Below are positions 52,283 to 64,000 of a stretch of 64,000 bases of DNA, one piece after another; the stretch's first letter is position 1; each line of letters opens with the position of its first letter. The stretch is from assembly GCF_027922145.1 (NCBI RefSeq), contig NZ_BSFC01000043.1, positions 164,021-228,020 on the forward strand, in the 5' to 3' direction. Origin of the DNA: Novosphingobium resinovorum (GTDB lineage: Bacteria > Pseudomonadota > Alphaproteobacteria > Sphingomonadales > Sphingomonadaceae). The translations under genes were made by a program, and so were the position numbers. The notes under the pieces are model-generated. The model worked only from the letters and a program-made list of their open reading frames with translations. It searched no databases and was not told the origin of the DNA.

Positions 52283-53116
52283 ATGACCCAGTATATCAGT
52301 TTCCAGCGCCCCGACGGCACCAGCAGCTTTGGCCGTCTCGATGGCGAGACGGTGCTCGATCTCGGCGCACCCGGCGGTGATGCGTGGCTGAAGGACGCGC
52401 TCGCGGGTGATCTAGTGGCGCTTCCCGTCACTGGCGAGTTTGCCCGCGCCGCCATCAGGCTGCTGCCGGTGGTGCCGAACCCCGGCAAGATCCTGTGCGT
52501 CGGGCTCAACTACGCCACCCACGTCGCCGAGACCGGTCGCGAGCAGAAGGAGCATCCCGCGATCTTCACCCGCTGGGCCGACAGCCTGATCGCCGACGGC
52601 GACGCCATGGTCCGCCCGCTCGAAAGCGAACGCTTCGACTACGAGGGCGAGCTTGCGGTGATCATCGGCAAGGGCGGACGCCGCATCGCACCCGAGGATG
52701 CATGGGATCATGTCGCCGGCTACGCACCGTTCAACGACGGCTCGATCCGCGACTGGCAGCGGCACAATATCCAGTTCACCCCCGGCAAGACCTGGCCCGG
52801 CACCGGCGCCTTCGGTCCGCACATGGTCCCGGCGGGTGAAGTCGAGGACCTTGCCGCGCAGCGCGTACAGACCCGCGTGAACGGCGAACTGGTGCAGGAC
52901 CAGCCGGTCTCCGACATGATCTGGGATATTCCCACGGTCATCGCTTATTGCTCGACCTTCACCGAACTGCACCCCGGTGACGTCATTGCCAGCGGCACCC
53001 CGGGCGGCGTCGGCGACAAGCGCAAGCCACCGCTCTACCTCAAGGCCGGAGACACCGTCGAAGTCTCGATCGGCGTGATCGGCACCCTTTCCAACCCCGT
53101 CATTGATGAAGCCTGA
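52283..53116 (+). CDS. fumarylacetoacetate hydrolase (FAH) family protein
   Basis: The 277-residue protein has the FAH-family core: ILCVGLNYATHVAETG, EHPAIFTRWADSLI, DYEGELAVIIGKGGR, HVAGYAPFNDGSIRDWQ and the Gly-rich VIASGTPGGVG. It begins at ATG 52283 behind AGGAGAAAACGGAC. An in-frame ATG at 52238 overlapping the previous stop (ATGA) is possible and would add 15 residues. Family members hydrolyse fumarylacetoacetate, acylpyruvates or meta-cleavage products, or hydrate 2-hydroxypentadienoates. It probably processes the ring-cleavage product. Confidence 0.9.
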   Translation: MTQYISFQRPDGTSSFGRLDGETVLDLGAPGGDAWLKDALAGDLVALPVTGEFARAAIRLLPVVPNPGKILCVGLNYATHVAETGREQKEHPAIFTRWADSLIADGDAMVRPLESERFDYEGELAVIIGKGGRRIAPEDAWDHVAGYAPFNDGSIRDWQRHNIQFTPGKTWPGTGAFGPHMVPAGEVEDLAAQRVQTRVNGELVQDQPVSDMIWDIPTVIAYCSTFTELHPGDVIASGTPGGVGDKRKPPLYLKAGDTVEVSIGVIGTLSNPVIDEA

Positions 53117-53160
53117 GCCGCTGCGACCAACCAGATAACAAGTTCAAGGGAGAGACAGAC

Positions 53161-55422
53161 ATGACCATTCGCAAGATTGCGCTGCTTTCGGGCATCGCCC
53201 TCGGCACCATCGGCGCTCCTGCCTTCGCGCAGGATGCCGCCGCCCCTGCGGACACCGCCACCGGCAACGACATCATCGTTACCGCCCAGCGCCGCGCCGA
53301 GAAGGTGACCGAGGTGCCGATCTCGATCACCGTCGCCAGCGCGGCCCAGCTCGAGCGCCAGCAGGTGAACACCGTCAACGACCTCGCCCGCATCGCGCCG
53401 AGCCTCGAAATCCAGTCGGCACCCGGCCAGAACACCGGCGGCGGCGGCTCGATCCGCGGCATCGGCACCCTGACGTTCTCTCCCGGTGCGGTCGCCTCGG
53501 TGGGCGTCGTCGTTGATCAGGTGAGCCAGGGCAACGCCAATATCTCGGACCTGTTCGACATTTCCCGCGTCGAAGTGCTCAAGGGACCGCAGGGCACGCT
53601 GTTCGGCCTGACGACCTCGGCGGGTGTCATCAACATCACCACCAATGCGCCCGAATTCGGCGAGTTCTCCGGCCGTGTCCGCACCGAGCTGTCGAATGCC
53701 GGGACGGCGGGCGCCAAGTACGGCAACCAGGTGGTGCAGGGCGTCATCAACGTGCCGCTGGCCTCGAACGCGGCAGTGCGCGTATCGGGCGTCGCCAACT
53801 TGCGCCAGGGCGTCAATCGCAACGCGACGACCGGCGACTACAACGACAACGACCGTTACGGCGTGCGCGGCCGCCTGCTGTGGGAACCGACCGACCGGGT
53901 GACCGTCAACCTCATCGGCGACTATTCCAAGAGCCGCTACGAGAACGGCGGCGACTTCTTCACTTTCGTCAAGACCAGCGGCCCCGGCTCTTTCCTCGGT
54001 GGTGCGGGCTTTGACGCGGTGGGCATCACCGATCGCCTCGCCAGTTGCGGCGTGACCGTGCGGGAGGGCAACCGTGACTACTGCAGCAACAACGACCAGG
54101 TCGGCAAGGCGACCAGCTATGGCGGTTCGCTGCAGGTGGACTATGCGGCGGATCCGTTCACGCTGACCTCGATCACCGCCTGGCGCAAGGCGACCGAGAC
54201 CGGGTATGGTGCGGCGTCCGACGTCTTCCGCGGCTCGCCGCTGGAACTGCAGGTGGCCAACGACCCGGTTGACCGCGACCTCGGCCTGTTCACGCAGGAG
54301 TTCCGCGTCAGCTCGGCGGCGGGCTCGCCCATCGAGTATACGGCCGGCGCGTTCTATTCGAGCCAGAAGCAGACCCGCATTCCCGAGATCGTTCGGGTCA
54401 CGCTGGTCCCGGTTCCGGGCGTCGTGATCCCGATCGTCACATCGACCACGCCCGCGCTGACGATCCGCGACGAATCGCTGGCCTTCTTCGGGCAGGCGAC
54501 CGGCCACGTTTCGGACAGCTTCCGCCTGATCGGCGGCGTGCGCTACACGACCGATCGCCTTTCGCTGAACACCGCGACGTCCGAGACCGAAACCTTCCTC
54601 GACGTTGCCAAGTGGTCCTGGCGTGCGGGCGCGCAGTACGATCTGACGCCGACGATGATGAGCTACGCCACCGTATCGCGCGGGTTCAAGGGCGGTCAGA
54701 TCGCGGTTCCGGCAGTTGGCGATCCCTCCGTCGTCCAGCCCGAGATCCCGACTTCCTATGAAGCGGGCCTCAAGGCCACGCTGTTCGGCGGCTGGGTGGC
54801 CGACCTCAGCGTGTTCTACATGAAGATCCGCAACTTCCAGGCGCAGCAGTGCACCGTCGACGACAACGGCATCATCTCGTGCGTCCAGACCAACATCAAC
54901 GGCGTGAAGACGCGCGGCGCCGAGCTGAACTTCTTCGGCAAGGTGACGCCCAACCTCTCGCTCAACACCGGCTTCATCTACGCCAAGGCGACTTATCCCG
55001 GCGGCTTCGTCGGCACCGACGGGACTGATATCGGCGGCACGCAGCTGGCTAATTCGCCGCGCTACAAGTTCACGCTCTCGGGCGAGTACGAGCAGGACTT
55101 CGGCGATACCCTGGCCGGGTTCCTGGCGGTGGACACCGTTTGGAAGTCGCGCGTGCGGTACGAAGCGAACTCGGTGGCGGACACGACCTTCCGCGCCCAC
55201 TGGATGGTCGGCGGGCGGGTCGGCCTGCGCACGCAGGACCAGCGCTATTCGGTCGCGCTGTTCGTGCGCAACCTGTTCAACGTGCACGAACCCTCGCTGA
55301 TGCAGAGCGACTTCCCCTATACCAGCACGACGACTGCGGGGGCGAGCGAAGGCAACATCGGCGCGATCTACGGGCCGCAGTCGTTCCGGAACGTCGGCAT
55401 CAGCCTGGACGCGAAGTTCTGA
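53161..55422 (+). CDS. TonB-dependent receptor
   Basis: The complete 753-residue outer-membrane receptor has a signal peptide (KIALLSGIALGTIGAPAFA), a TonB-box-like stretch (NDIIVTAQRRAEKVTEVPIS), a plug domain with VEVLKGPQGTLFGLTTSAG and a 22-strand-type barrel ending in GISLDAKF. The RBS AAGGGAGAGACAGAC precedes the ATG. It lies in the middle of the operon, between the FAH-family gene and the glycosidases, so it probably imports the glycoside or phenolic that the operon degrades. This class of long-loop receptors is very common in sphingomonads. Confidence 0.93.
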   Translation: MTIRKIALLSGIALGTIGAPAFAQDAAAPADTATGNDIIVTAQRRAEKVTEVPISITVASAAQLERQQVNTVNDLARIAPSLEIQSAPGQNTGGGGSIRGIGTLTFSPGAVASVGVVVDQVSQGNANISDLFDISRVEVLKGPQGTLFGLTTSAGVINITTNAPEFGEFSGRVRTELSNAGTAGAKYGNQVVQGVINVPLASNAAVRVSGVANLRQGVNRNATTGDYNDNDRYGVRGRLLWEPTDRVTVNLIGDYSKSRYENGGDFFTFVKTSGPGSFLGGAGFDAVGITDRLASCGVTVREGNRDYCSNNDQVGKATSYGGSLQVDYAADPFTLTSITAWRKATETGYGAASDVFRGSPLELQVANDPVDRDLGLFTQEFRVSSAAGSPIEYTAGAFYSSQKQTRIPEIVRVTLVPVPGVVIPIVTSTTPALTIRDESLAFFGQATGHVSDSFRLIGGVRYTTDRLSLNTATSETETFLDVAKWSWRAGAQYDLTPTMMSYATVSRGFKGGQIAVPAVGDPSVVQPEIPTSYEAGLKATLFGGWVADLSVFYMKIRNFQAQQCTVDDNGIISCVQTNINGVKTRGAELNFFGKVTPNLSLNTGFIYAKATYPGGFVGTDGTDIGGTQLANSPRYKFTLSGEYEQDFGDTLAGFLAVDTVWKSRVRYEANSVADTTFRAHWMVGGRVGLRTQDQRYSVALFVRNLFNVHEPSLMQSDFPYTSTTTAGASEGNIGAIYGPQSFRNVGISLDAKF

Positions 55423-55424
55423 CG

Positions 55425-55898
55425 ATGGCGGCGCCGTCAGGTCTGGACCTTCGGGCGCTGCGCCGCCGCGAACAGGCGATCAGCGCGATCATCAACGCGG
55501 TGCTGAGCGCGGTGTTCTTCGCCATCGTCTTCGGCCCTTCCGCAAGGCCGTTGACGATGGCGGCGCCGGATCGCTTCGCGCTCGATTTCGTGCCGCAAGG
55601 GGTGATGGTTTCACTCATGGCTTCGCTGGTGCCAACCCTGCTGGTGCGGGCGAAGCTGCGCGGGATGGGGCTGGCGACGCCCGCAAGCGTTGCGGGGATC
55701 GTCCTGCGCGGCGTGGCTTGCGGCATCGCCTCCGCGCTCGTCCTCGCGGGGCTGGCGCTTTTCGGGCCGCTCCACGAAGTGCCCAGCCATCCGGCACTGG
55801 CTTTCAAGGTCGTGTACGGCGCGCTGTTGGGACTTGCCTGTACGCGGCTGGCGGTGTCCTTCCTGTTCGACCGGACGCTGAAGGAGCAGGCTGCGTGA
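55425..55898 (+). CDS. small integral membrane protein
   Basis: The 157-residue protein begins at ATG 55425, 2 nt after the receptor stop. There are about four hydrophobic helices (around 20-40, 60-78, 88-112 and 125-145) with short loops, and a basic C-terminus. The family is unknown to me. Tight spacing on both sides (the stop overlaps the hydrolase GTG) ties it to the import/catabolic operon. Confidence 0.78.
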   Translation: MAAPSGLDLRALRRREQAISAIINAVLSAVFFAIVFGPSARPLTMAAPDRFALDFVPQGVMVSLMASLVPTLLVRAKLRGMGLATPASVAGIVLRGVACGIASALVLAGLALFGPLHEVPSHPALAFKVVYGALLGLACTRLAVSFLFDRTLKEQAA

Positions 55899-56752
55899 CC
55901 GATACGATCGCCGAACTCGGAACCCGCCTCGGCCCCGATGTTGTGGGCGCGGTGAGGGCGCTCTATGCGCCCGAGCAGGAGCCCCGCGCCGCCGCGCTTG
56001 CGTCGGTGGCGATCGACTGCGCCTATGGCCCGCATCCGCGCAACCGGTTGGACCTCTATCGCGAGGGGGAAGGCGGGGGGCCGCGCCCGGTGCTGCTGTT
56101 CGTCCACGGCGGGGGCTTCCTTGTCGGCGACAAGGGCGGTGACGGGAACGGCAACGGCGGCTGGGCCAACGCCCATCTGGGGCGCTGGGCCGCCGCGAAC
56201 GGGATGCTGGGCGCGGTGATGAACTACCGCCTCGCGCCCGATGAGACCTGGCCCGCCGGGGCCGAGGATGTCGCCGCTGCCGTCGAATGGCTGCAGGAGC
56301 ACGCGGCCGAGCACGGCGGCGATCCCGAGCGGATCGTGCTACTGGGCACCTCCGCCGGTTCGGTTCACATTGCCAGTTTCCTGAAGCTGCGGAGCGACCA
56401 TGCCGGGATGGTGCGCGCCGCCGTCCTGCTCTCGGGGCTCTACGGCTTCACCCCGCTCGATGAGCGCGACATGCTCTACTACGGGCGGCAGGACGCCTAC
56501 GCCGGACGGATGCCGCGCGAGGCCGTGGTCGAGACCGCGCTCCCCTTGCTGCTCGCTTGTGCCGAGTTCGATCCGCCGCGCTTCCAGGCCGAGTGGGCCG
56601 GGCTTCTGCAGGCCCGGCTGGACCGCCACGGCTGCCTGCCGCGCACGCACTATGCCAGCGGCCACAACCATTACTCGATGGCCATGCACCTCGGCACCGC
56701 CGACCGGCGGCTTTCCGACGAAATTCTGACCTTCATCTCCGCGCATTCGTGA
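55895..56752 (+). CDS. alpha/beta hydrolase (esterase/lipase-like)
   Basis: The 285-residue cytoplasmic hydrolase has the oxyanion motif HGGGFLVG (about 64), the nucleophile elbow GTSAGS (about 150) and a C-terminal catalytic His candidate in SGHNHYSMAM. Start GTG 55895 overlaps the membrane-protein stop (GTGA). This is a hormone-sensitive-lipase-like carboxylesterase. In this operon it might remove acyl or feruloyl/coumaroyl-type ester groups from the imported glycoside; that is inference. Confidence 0.86.
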   Translation: MTDTIAELGTRLGPDVVGAVRALYAPEQEPRAAALASVAIDCAYGPHPRNRLDLYREGEGGGPRPVLLFVHGGGFLVGDKGGDGNGNGGWANAHLGRWAAANGMLGAVMNYRLAPDETWPAGAEDVAAAVEWLQEHAAEHGGDPERIVLLGTSAGSVHIASFLKLRSDHAGMVRAAVLLSGLYGFTPLDERDMLYYGRQDAYAGRMPREAVVETALPLLLACAEFDPPRFQAEWAGLLQARLDRHGCLPRTHYASGHNHYSMAMHLGTADRRLSDEILTFISAHS

Positions 56753-56762
56753 GGAAATCCTG

Positions 56763-58079
56763 ATGACCCAGATAGACCGCCGCAGCATGCTCGCCGCCGC
56801 CGCCATGATCGCGGCTGCTCCCGCCGTGTCGCGCGCCGCCGCGAAGCGCCCGAGCCCGGCATTTCCCGCAGGCTTTCTGTGGGGGGCGGCCACCGCGCCG
56901 CACCAGATCGAGGGCAACAATGTCGCCTCCGACTTGTGGCCGCTGGAGAACCAGCAGCCGACGATCTTCGCCCAGCCTTCGGGCGATGCCTGCAACAGCC
57001 TGGAACTGTGGGCCAGCGACCTCGACATCGTGAAGTCGCTCGGCCTCACGTCCTATCGCTTCGGCGTGGAGTGGGCGCGGATCGAGCCGGAGAAGGGCCT
57101 GTTCTCGCAGGCGATGCTCGATCACTACAAGGCGATCGTCGCGGGTTGCCACGCGCGCGGACTGAAGCCGCTGGTGACGTTCAACCACTTCACCGCGCCG
57201 CGCTGGTTCAGCGCGCAAGGGGGCTGGACCAACCCGGAATCGGCGCAGCTCTTCGCGCGCTACTGCGACAAGGTGGCCCGCGCGATCGGCGCCGACATCG
57301 CCATGGCCATGACACTGAACGAGCCCAACCTGCTGTTGATCCTCAAGCCGATGCTGCCCCCGCCGGTATGGGACATGCAGCGCCAGACCCTTGCCGCCGC
57401 CGCCAAGCGCTTCGGCGTGGAGAAGTACGTCTGCGCCAACGTCGCCGCGCTCGAGGACCTCGACGCGATCCAGACCGGGCTGCTGGCCGGACACAAGGCG
57501 GCGCGCGCGGCGATCAAGGCGGTGCGTTCGGACCTGCCGGTCGGCCTCACTCTCTCGGTGCTGGACGACCAGGCGGCGGGCCGCAACTCGATCCGCGACA
57601 AAGTGCGCGCGGAAACCTACGGGGCCTGGCTGGAAGTGGCGAAAGCCGACGACTTCATCGGCGTGCAGAACTACGAACGCGCGGTGTGGAACGACAAGGG
57701 GCGGCTGCCGCATCCCGATGGTGCGGACGTCAACTGGTCGGGCACCGAGGTATGGGCGCCCTCGCTCGCGGGTGCGGTGCGCTACGTCCATGAGGCGACG
57801 CGGGTGCCGGTGCTGGTGTCCGAGCACGGCGTCGGCACCGACGACGACACCTTGCGCGCGCGCTTCATCCCCGCCGCGCTGGAAGGGCTGAAGCAGGCCA
57901 TCGACGACGGAGTGCCGGTGCTGGGCTACATGCACTGGTCGCTGCTCGACAACTTCGAATGGATCTTCGGCTACAAGCCTCGCTTCGGCCTGTGCAGCGT
58001 CGATCCCGCCACCTTTGCCCGCACGCCCAAGCCCAGTGCTTCGGTGCTCGGCGCGATCGCGCGGCGAAATGCATTGTAA
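56763..58079 (+). CDS. GH1 beta-glucosidase/6-phospho-type glycosidase, exported
   Basis: The 438-residue protein has an N-terminal export signal with a twin-Arg motif (DRRSMLAAAAMIAAAPAVSRA), probably Tat. GH1 hallmarks follow: FPAGFLWGAATAPHQIEGNN, YRFGVEWARIEPEKG, the acid/base Glu186 in TLNEPN, the nucleophile candidate Glu354 in VLVSEHGVG (usual ITENG), and YMHWSLLDNFEWIFGY near the end. It starts 10 nt after the hydrolase stop. It probably acts in the periplasm on beta-glucosides released from, or part of, the imported compound. The SEHG nucleophile context is unusual but keeps the Glu. Confidence 0.9.
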   Translation: MTQIDRRSMLAAAAMIAAAPAVSRAAAKRPSPAFPAGFLWGAATAPHQIEGNNVASDLWPLENQQPTIFAQPSGDACNSLELWASDLDIVKSLGLTSYRFGVEWARIEPEKGLFSQAMLDHYKAIVAGCHARGLKPLVTFNHFTAPRWFSAQGGWTNPESAQLFARYCDKVARAIGADIAMAMTLNEPNLLLILKPMLPPPVWDMQRQTLAAAAKRFGVEKYVCANVAALEDLDAIQTGLLAGHKAARAAIKAVRSDLPVGLTLSVLDDQAAGRNSIRDKVRAETYGAWLEVAKADDFIGVQNYERAVWNDKGRLPHPDGADVNWSGTEVWAPSLAGAVRYVHEATRVPVLVSEHGVGTDDDTLRARFIPAALEGLKQAIDDGVPVLGYMHWSLLDNFEWIFGYKPRFGLCSVDPATFARTPKPSASVLGAIARRNAL

Positions 58080-58167
58080 CGCATGCGGGCTTTTAAAATT
58101 AGAATTAATATATTAATAAATGCGAGAGCCTGAAGCGGCTCCGCAGGATAGAGATGGGGAGTATGGA
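58080..58167 (+). promoter_or_regulatory. AT-rich leader with a 12-bp palindrome before the rhamnosidase gene
   Basis: The 88-nt gap contains a strikingly AT-rich stretch (58091-58120) with the perfect palindrome TTAATATATTAA at 58105-58116, in an otherwise GC-rich operon. It may be an operator or a secondary promoter for the GH106 gene. Confidence 0.45.
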
Positions 58168-61581
<3,414 letters not shown>

Positions 61582-61606
61582 ATCTCGCTGACGCTCAGGG
61601 GCATGT

Positions 61607-62590
61607 TCACGACAGCCTGTAGTGCGCCACGTAGCCGAGGTGATCGGAGAAAACGTCCTGTCCGGTGTTTTCGCCGAGGGGAACCTCGAGGCTGCGCAGG
61701 CGCATAAGGCCGCGATAGTACAGCTTGTCCTTGTTGCGTTCGCGGATGGCGGCAAGGTCGCGCTGCTGGTCCGGTGCGGCTTCTGTAATCGTGGTTGCTT
61801 CCTGCCCGCCTGCGATGAGGTTGCGCGTGGCCGCGATCCGCTCCGGGTCTCCGCCGATGTTGAAGTCCCCGCCCAGGATAAGGTCCGTGCGCGGATCGAC
61901 CTGCCGGCGCAGGAAGGCGCGCATGGCCTCCACCTGCCGCGTGAAGGCCATGTTGGCGCGGGCGACCGGCACGCCCGAAGCCTTGCGCGAATTGAGGTGG
62001 GTGTCGGCCACCGCGACCGGTCCGACGCGCCCCGGCACCGCGATCCAGGCGATGACGACGCCCTTGCTGGCAAGGCAGTCGAACCCGGCGCACATCGCCT
62101 CGGGGAAGGTCATGCGGCTGGCCTTCACGATCGGATGATCCGACAGGATGACGAGGCCGCTGTCGACTTGCGGGCCGACCGTCTCGCCCCGGCTCCACGA
62201 AGCCTTCTGCACGAAGGCGTCGGCCTCGCCGCCGGCAGGGGCTGCGTCCTTGACGCCGGGGCCGAGCAGGACGTGGGCGTAGCCCGCTTGCCGGGCGATG
62301 GCCTTGGCCTCGGGAATGAAGGCTTCCTGCAACAGGATGACGTCGGGCTGCCGTCCTTCGCGGCGCAGCTTGCGGAGCCGGTCGCCGATCGCTTCCAGCG
62401 CCTCGGCCCGGCCATAGGCGAGCGGGAAGGGCAGGCCCTTCACGTTATAGGTCATGACCGAAAGCGTTCCGTCATCGCGCACCGAGGTAGCGAAGGGACG
62501 TTCGGGCGCCGCCGCCGGCGAGGGCTTCGACAGGTTGAGCACGACGACCGCAGCGGCCGTCGCAAGCGACATCTTCGTCAGGCTCTTCAT
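61607..62590 (-). CDS. endonuclease/exonuclease/phosphatase (EEP) superfamily protein, exported
   Basis: The 327-residue protein has an N-terminal signal peptide (SLATAAAVVVLNLSKPSPAAA) and EEP-fold motifs: MTYNVKGLP, VILLQEAFIP, VADTHLNSRKA, LILGGDFNIGGD and the terminal FSDHLGYVA. The His and Asp catalytic residues are present. Such secreted proteins are nucleases, sphingomyelinases or phosphodiesterases. Which one this is cannot be read. It is convergent with the rhamnosidase gene, 25 nt apart, with no visible hairpin between. Confidence 0.88.
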   Translation of the reverse strand: MKSLTKMSLATAAAVVVLNLSKPSPAAAPERPFATSVRDDGTLSVMTYNVKGLPFPLAYGRAEALEAIGDRLRKLRREGRQPDVILLQEAFIPEAKAIARQAGYAHVLLGPGVKDAAPAGGEADAFVQKASWSRGETVGPQVDSGLVILSDHPIVKASRMTFPEAMCAGFDCLASKGVVIAWIAVPGRVGPVAVADTHLNSRKASGVPVARANMAFTRQVEAMRAFLRRQVDPRTDLILGGDFNIGGDPERIAATRNLIAGGQEATTITEAAPDQQRDLAAIRERNKDKLYYRGLMRLRSLEVPLGENTGQDVFSDHLGYVAHYRLS

Positions 62591-62718
62591 GCGACGCGTT
62601 CCCCCCGAACTTTTCGCAACGTGGTCCTGACGGCGCCACTAGGCGCGCCGTGTGAAACTGGCGTTGCGGTTCGGTGAAGGCTGCGTGACGGTGTTCAGAG
62701 CAGGACGACGCCCTCGAT

Positions 62719-62794
62719 CGTCATTGCGAGCATAGCGAAGCAATCCAGGGCGGTTTACGCGGCCCTGGATTGCTTCGCTATGCTCGCAATGACG
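62719..62794. repeat. imperfect palindromic intergenic repeat, copy 4
   Basis: The arms CGTCATTGCGAGCATAGCGA and the inverted TCGCTATGCTCGCAATGACG, with an inner CAATCCAGGGC/GCCCTGGATTG, form a near-perfect stem. It lies after the YceD gene and before the EEP gene on the - strand, where it could end the YceD transcript. Confidence 0.88.
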
Positions 62795-62803
62795 AAGTGG
62801 CGC

Positions 62804-63331
62804 TTATTCCCCGCCCAGCTTCAGGCCCTTGAGCGCGGCGAACGGGCCGCTGTCCTCGGGCGTGCCGAGTCCCGCCGCCTTGCGCGCCGTATCGGCCTCG
62901 GGCCCGGTCAGGAACGGGTCGATGGCAAGGGCGAGGCTCTGCGCTACCGCCTCGCCGATATCGACGTGGGTGCCTTCGTATTCGATCTCGTCGAGTTCGT
63001 CGGCGGTCAGCTCGACTTCCTCGTCCGGGGCGTAATCCGTCGCCATGGGCACGAAACGGAAGAACAGCGGTTCGTCGATCGATACCGGGACATCCTCGGC
63101 GGAAACGGCGCAGGGCTGGACGATCTCGGCCTTAAGGGTGCCGCGCGCCTCGACGCGAAAGCCGCCCTCGCGCTCCGACGTCGAGAGGTCGAGTTCGGCG
63201 ACGAGTTCGTCGATCCGCACCAGCAGAAAGCGTTCGGTGAGAGCAGCCCGCTCGGCCTCGTTGGGCGAGAGGCGGACGTGCTTGCCTTCGATCTGGCGCA
63301 CGTCCAGCAGGCGGGAGAATTCAGGGGTCAT
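62804..63331 (-). CDS. YceD/DUF177 family protein
   Basis: The 175-residue protein has the DUF177 pattern. The cysteine motif appears as AEIVQPCAVSAEDV, and the acidic FVPMATDYAPDEEVELTADE and EYEGTHVDIGEAVAQSLALAIDP segments follow. DUF177 proteins are linked to 23S rRNA/ribosome biogenesis and usually precede rpmF/plsX; here no rpmF or plsX follows. Start ATG 63331 overlaps the preceding gene's stop. Confidence 0.88.
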   Translation of the reverse strand: MTPEFSRLLDVRQIEGKHVRLSPNEAERAALTERFLLVRIDELVAELDLSTSEREGGFRVEARGTLKAEIVQPCAVSAEDVPVSIDEPLFFRFVPMATDYAPDEEVELTADELDEIEYEGTHVDIGEAVAQSLALAIDPFLTGPEADTARKAAGLGTPEDSGPFAALKGLKLGGE

Positions 63332-63855
63332 CGCGCGATCCTAGCAGCAAGCAGGTCTTCGTTGGAGAGGGCATCGATCTGCGCGTGAAGCGCGCGAACG
63401 CGGGCGGCGAGGCGCGCGGTGTCGGCGCCTTCCACCAGCGTGACGTTGCGCTCCAGCGCGGCGGCGAGCGCGGCGTCGTCCTGTGGGAGCGCATCGCGCA
63501 GGGCACCGATCCGGCCGCCCAGCACGCTCATCAGCTTGCCCATGCGCTTGCCGACGACGAGATCGCCGACACCCGACTGGCGCAACTGGCCGTCCATGTC
63601 GTCCACGAACAGCTCGGTCAGCCGCACCGAGGGGTTGATCAGCGTATCGTCGGTTTCCTTGTCGCGCTCGGCGCGCAGCATGACCAGCGCCATCACCAGC
63701 GTCACCGCGTCGAAGCGGCCAGGCACGGTATCGGCGACACCGCACTCGGCATACCATGCCTTTTCGCGCGCGATTTCGACCACGCGATGCCACAGCGGCC
63801 GCGCGGCTTCGCGGGAGTCGGGGCCTTTGCCGAGAAGGCGGGAGATCAGGGACAC
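63328..63855 (-). CDS. ubiquinol-cytochrome c chaperone (CBP3/UQCC1-like)
   Basis: The 175-residue helical protein has the UQCC-type motif region YAECGVADTVPGRFDAVTL, MALVMLRAERDKE and LTELFVDDMDGQLRQSGVGD. GTG 63855 aligns with the usual MSLLSRLFG-like family start; an in-frame ATG at 63924 would add 23 residues. These proteins assist cytochrome bc1 assembly in alphaproteobacteria and mitochondria. The pair with YceD, with an ATGA overlap, is a conserved arrangement in sphingomonads as far as I recall. Its promoter should lie in 63856-64000. Confidence 0.85.
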   Translation of the reverse strand: MSLISRLLGKGPDSREAARPLWHRVVEIAREKAWYAECGVADTVPGRFDAVTLVMALVMLRAERDKETDDTLINPSVRLTELFVDDMDGQLRQSGVGDLVVGKRMGKLMSVLGGRIGALRDALPQDDAALAAALERNVTLVEGADTARLAARVRALHAQIDALSNEDLLAARIAR

Positions 63856-64000
63856 GATGGTTACGGGCCTTTCTTCGAGGATATCCGTTAAGGAGCAATT
63901 CAACCGGTCTGCCCCAACGCCCATTGCGCGGGCGCGGATGGGGCCTTAACAGCCCGCTGCCGAAGTCGATTTTTCGGGACGGCGCTCAGCCCGGCCCCGC

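Overview
This is a high-GC (roughly two-thirds G+C), gene-dense chromosomal segment. It probably comes from an alphaproteobacterium of the Sphingomonadaceae (Novosphingobium/Sphingobium-like). The reasons are two large TonB-dependent receptors next to glycosidases, aromatic-catabolism genes of sphingomonad type, an imperfect-palindrome repeat scattered between genes, and a ubiquinol-cytochrome c chaperone followed by a YceD/DUF177 gene at the right edge. The taxonomic call is inference; there is no rRNA in the window.

Region 1 (1-12602, + strand) is catabolic. It holds the end of a TonB-dependent receptor, a secreted GH3 glycosidase with a PA14 insert, a LysR regulator, a DUF3311 plus sodium:solute symporter pair, a DapA-family lyase followed by a three-gene FAD/[2Fe-2S] dehydrogenase (D-hydroxyproline or opine dehydrogenase-like), and a VOC protein plus a Rid-family protein. 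The last three transcription units share one upstream element, ACGTTGC-N7-GCAACRT with CATTG exactly 17 nt further on. They therefore look like one LysR regulon for uptake and oxidation of an amino acid-like compound.

Region 2 (12644-43010, - strand) is a complete-looking extracellular contractile injection system (eCIS; Afp/PVC-like phage-tail particle). It has 19 consecutive genes, most overlapping by 1-8 nt. In transcription order: sheath, tube, Zn-knuckle baseplate chaperone, Pro-rich protein, Pvc16-type terminator, AAA+ ATPase, a 78-aa protein, a giant 2417-aa DUF4157 protein, a DUF4157-OmpA fusion, CIS_tube (Pvc7), LysM-like adaptor, gpD hub, gp5/VgrG spike, PAAR tip, gp25, two baseplate-J proteins, a gpI-like protein and a DUF6519 beta-helix protein. 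There is no capsid, terminase, integrase, lysis gene or T6SS membrane complex. The giant DUF4157 protein with a long beta-strand-rich region, and the OmpA fusion, are the most novel parts. No obvious tape measure or classical fibre is present.

Region 3 (43011-47022) starts with an AT-rich probable eCIS promoter region. Then come a flavin-dependent monooxygenase, a membrane fatty-acid-hydroxylase/sterol-desaturase family enzyme and a charged membrane protein.

Region 4 (47111-61581, + strand) is a second catabolic locus. A LysR regulator and its candidate operator precede an amidohydrolase, an MhpA-like FAD hydroxylase, a GlcG/HbpS protein, an extradiol-type dioxygenase, an FAA-hydrolase-family protein, a TonB-dependent receptor, a small membrane protein, an alpha/beta hydrolase, a GH1 beta-glucosidase and a GH106 alpha-L-rhamnosidase. 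Together they suggest import and stripping of a plant phenolic glycoside (rutinoside-like), followed by ring hydroxylation and cleavage.

Region 5 (61607-64000, - strand) holds a secreted endonuclease/exonuclease/phosphatase-family protein, YceD/DUF177 and a ubiquinol-cytochrome c chaperone. Start sites were chosen from gene overlaps and visible ribosome-binding sites. Functions are from family recognition by eye, without database searches.
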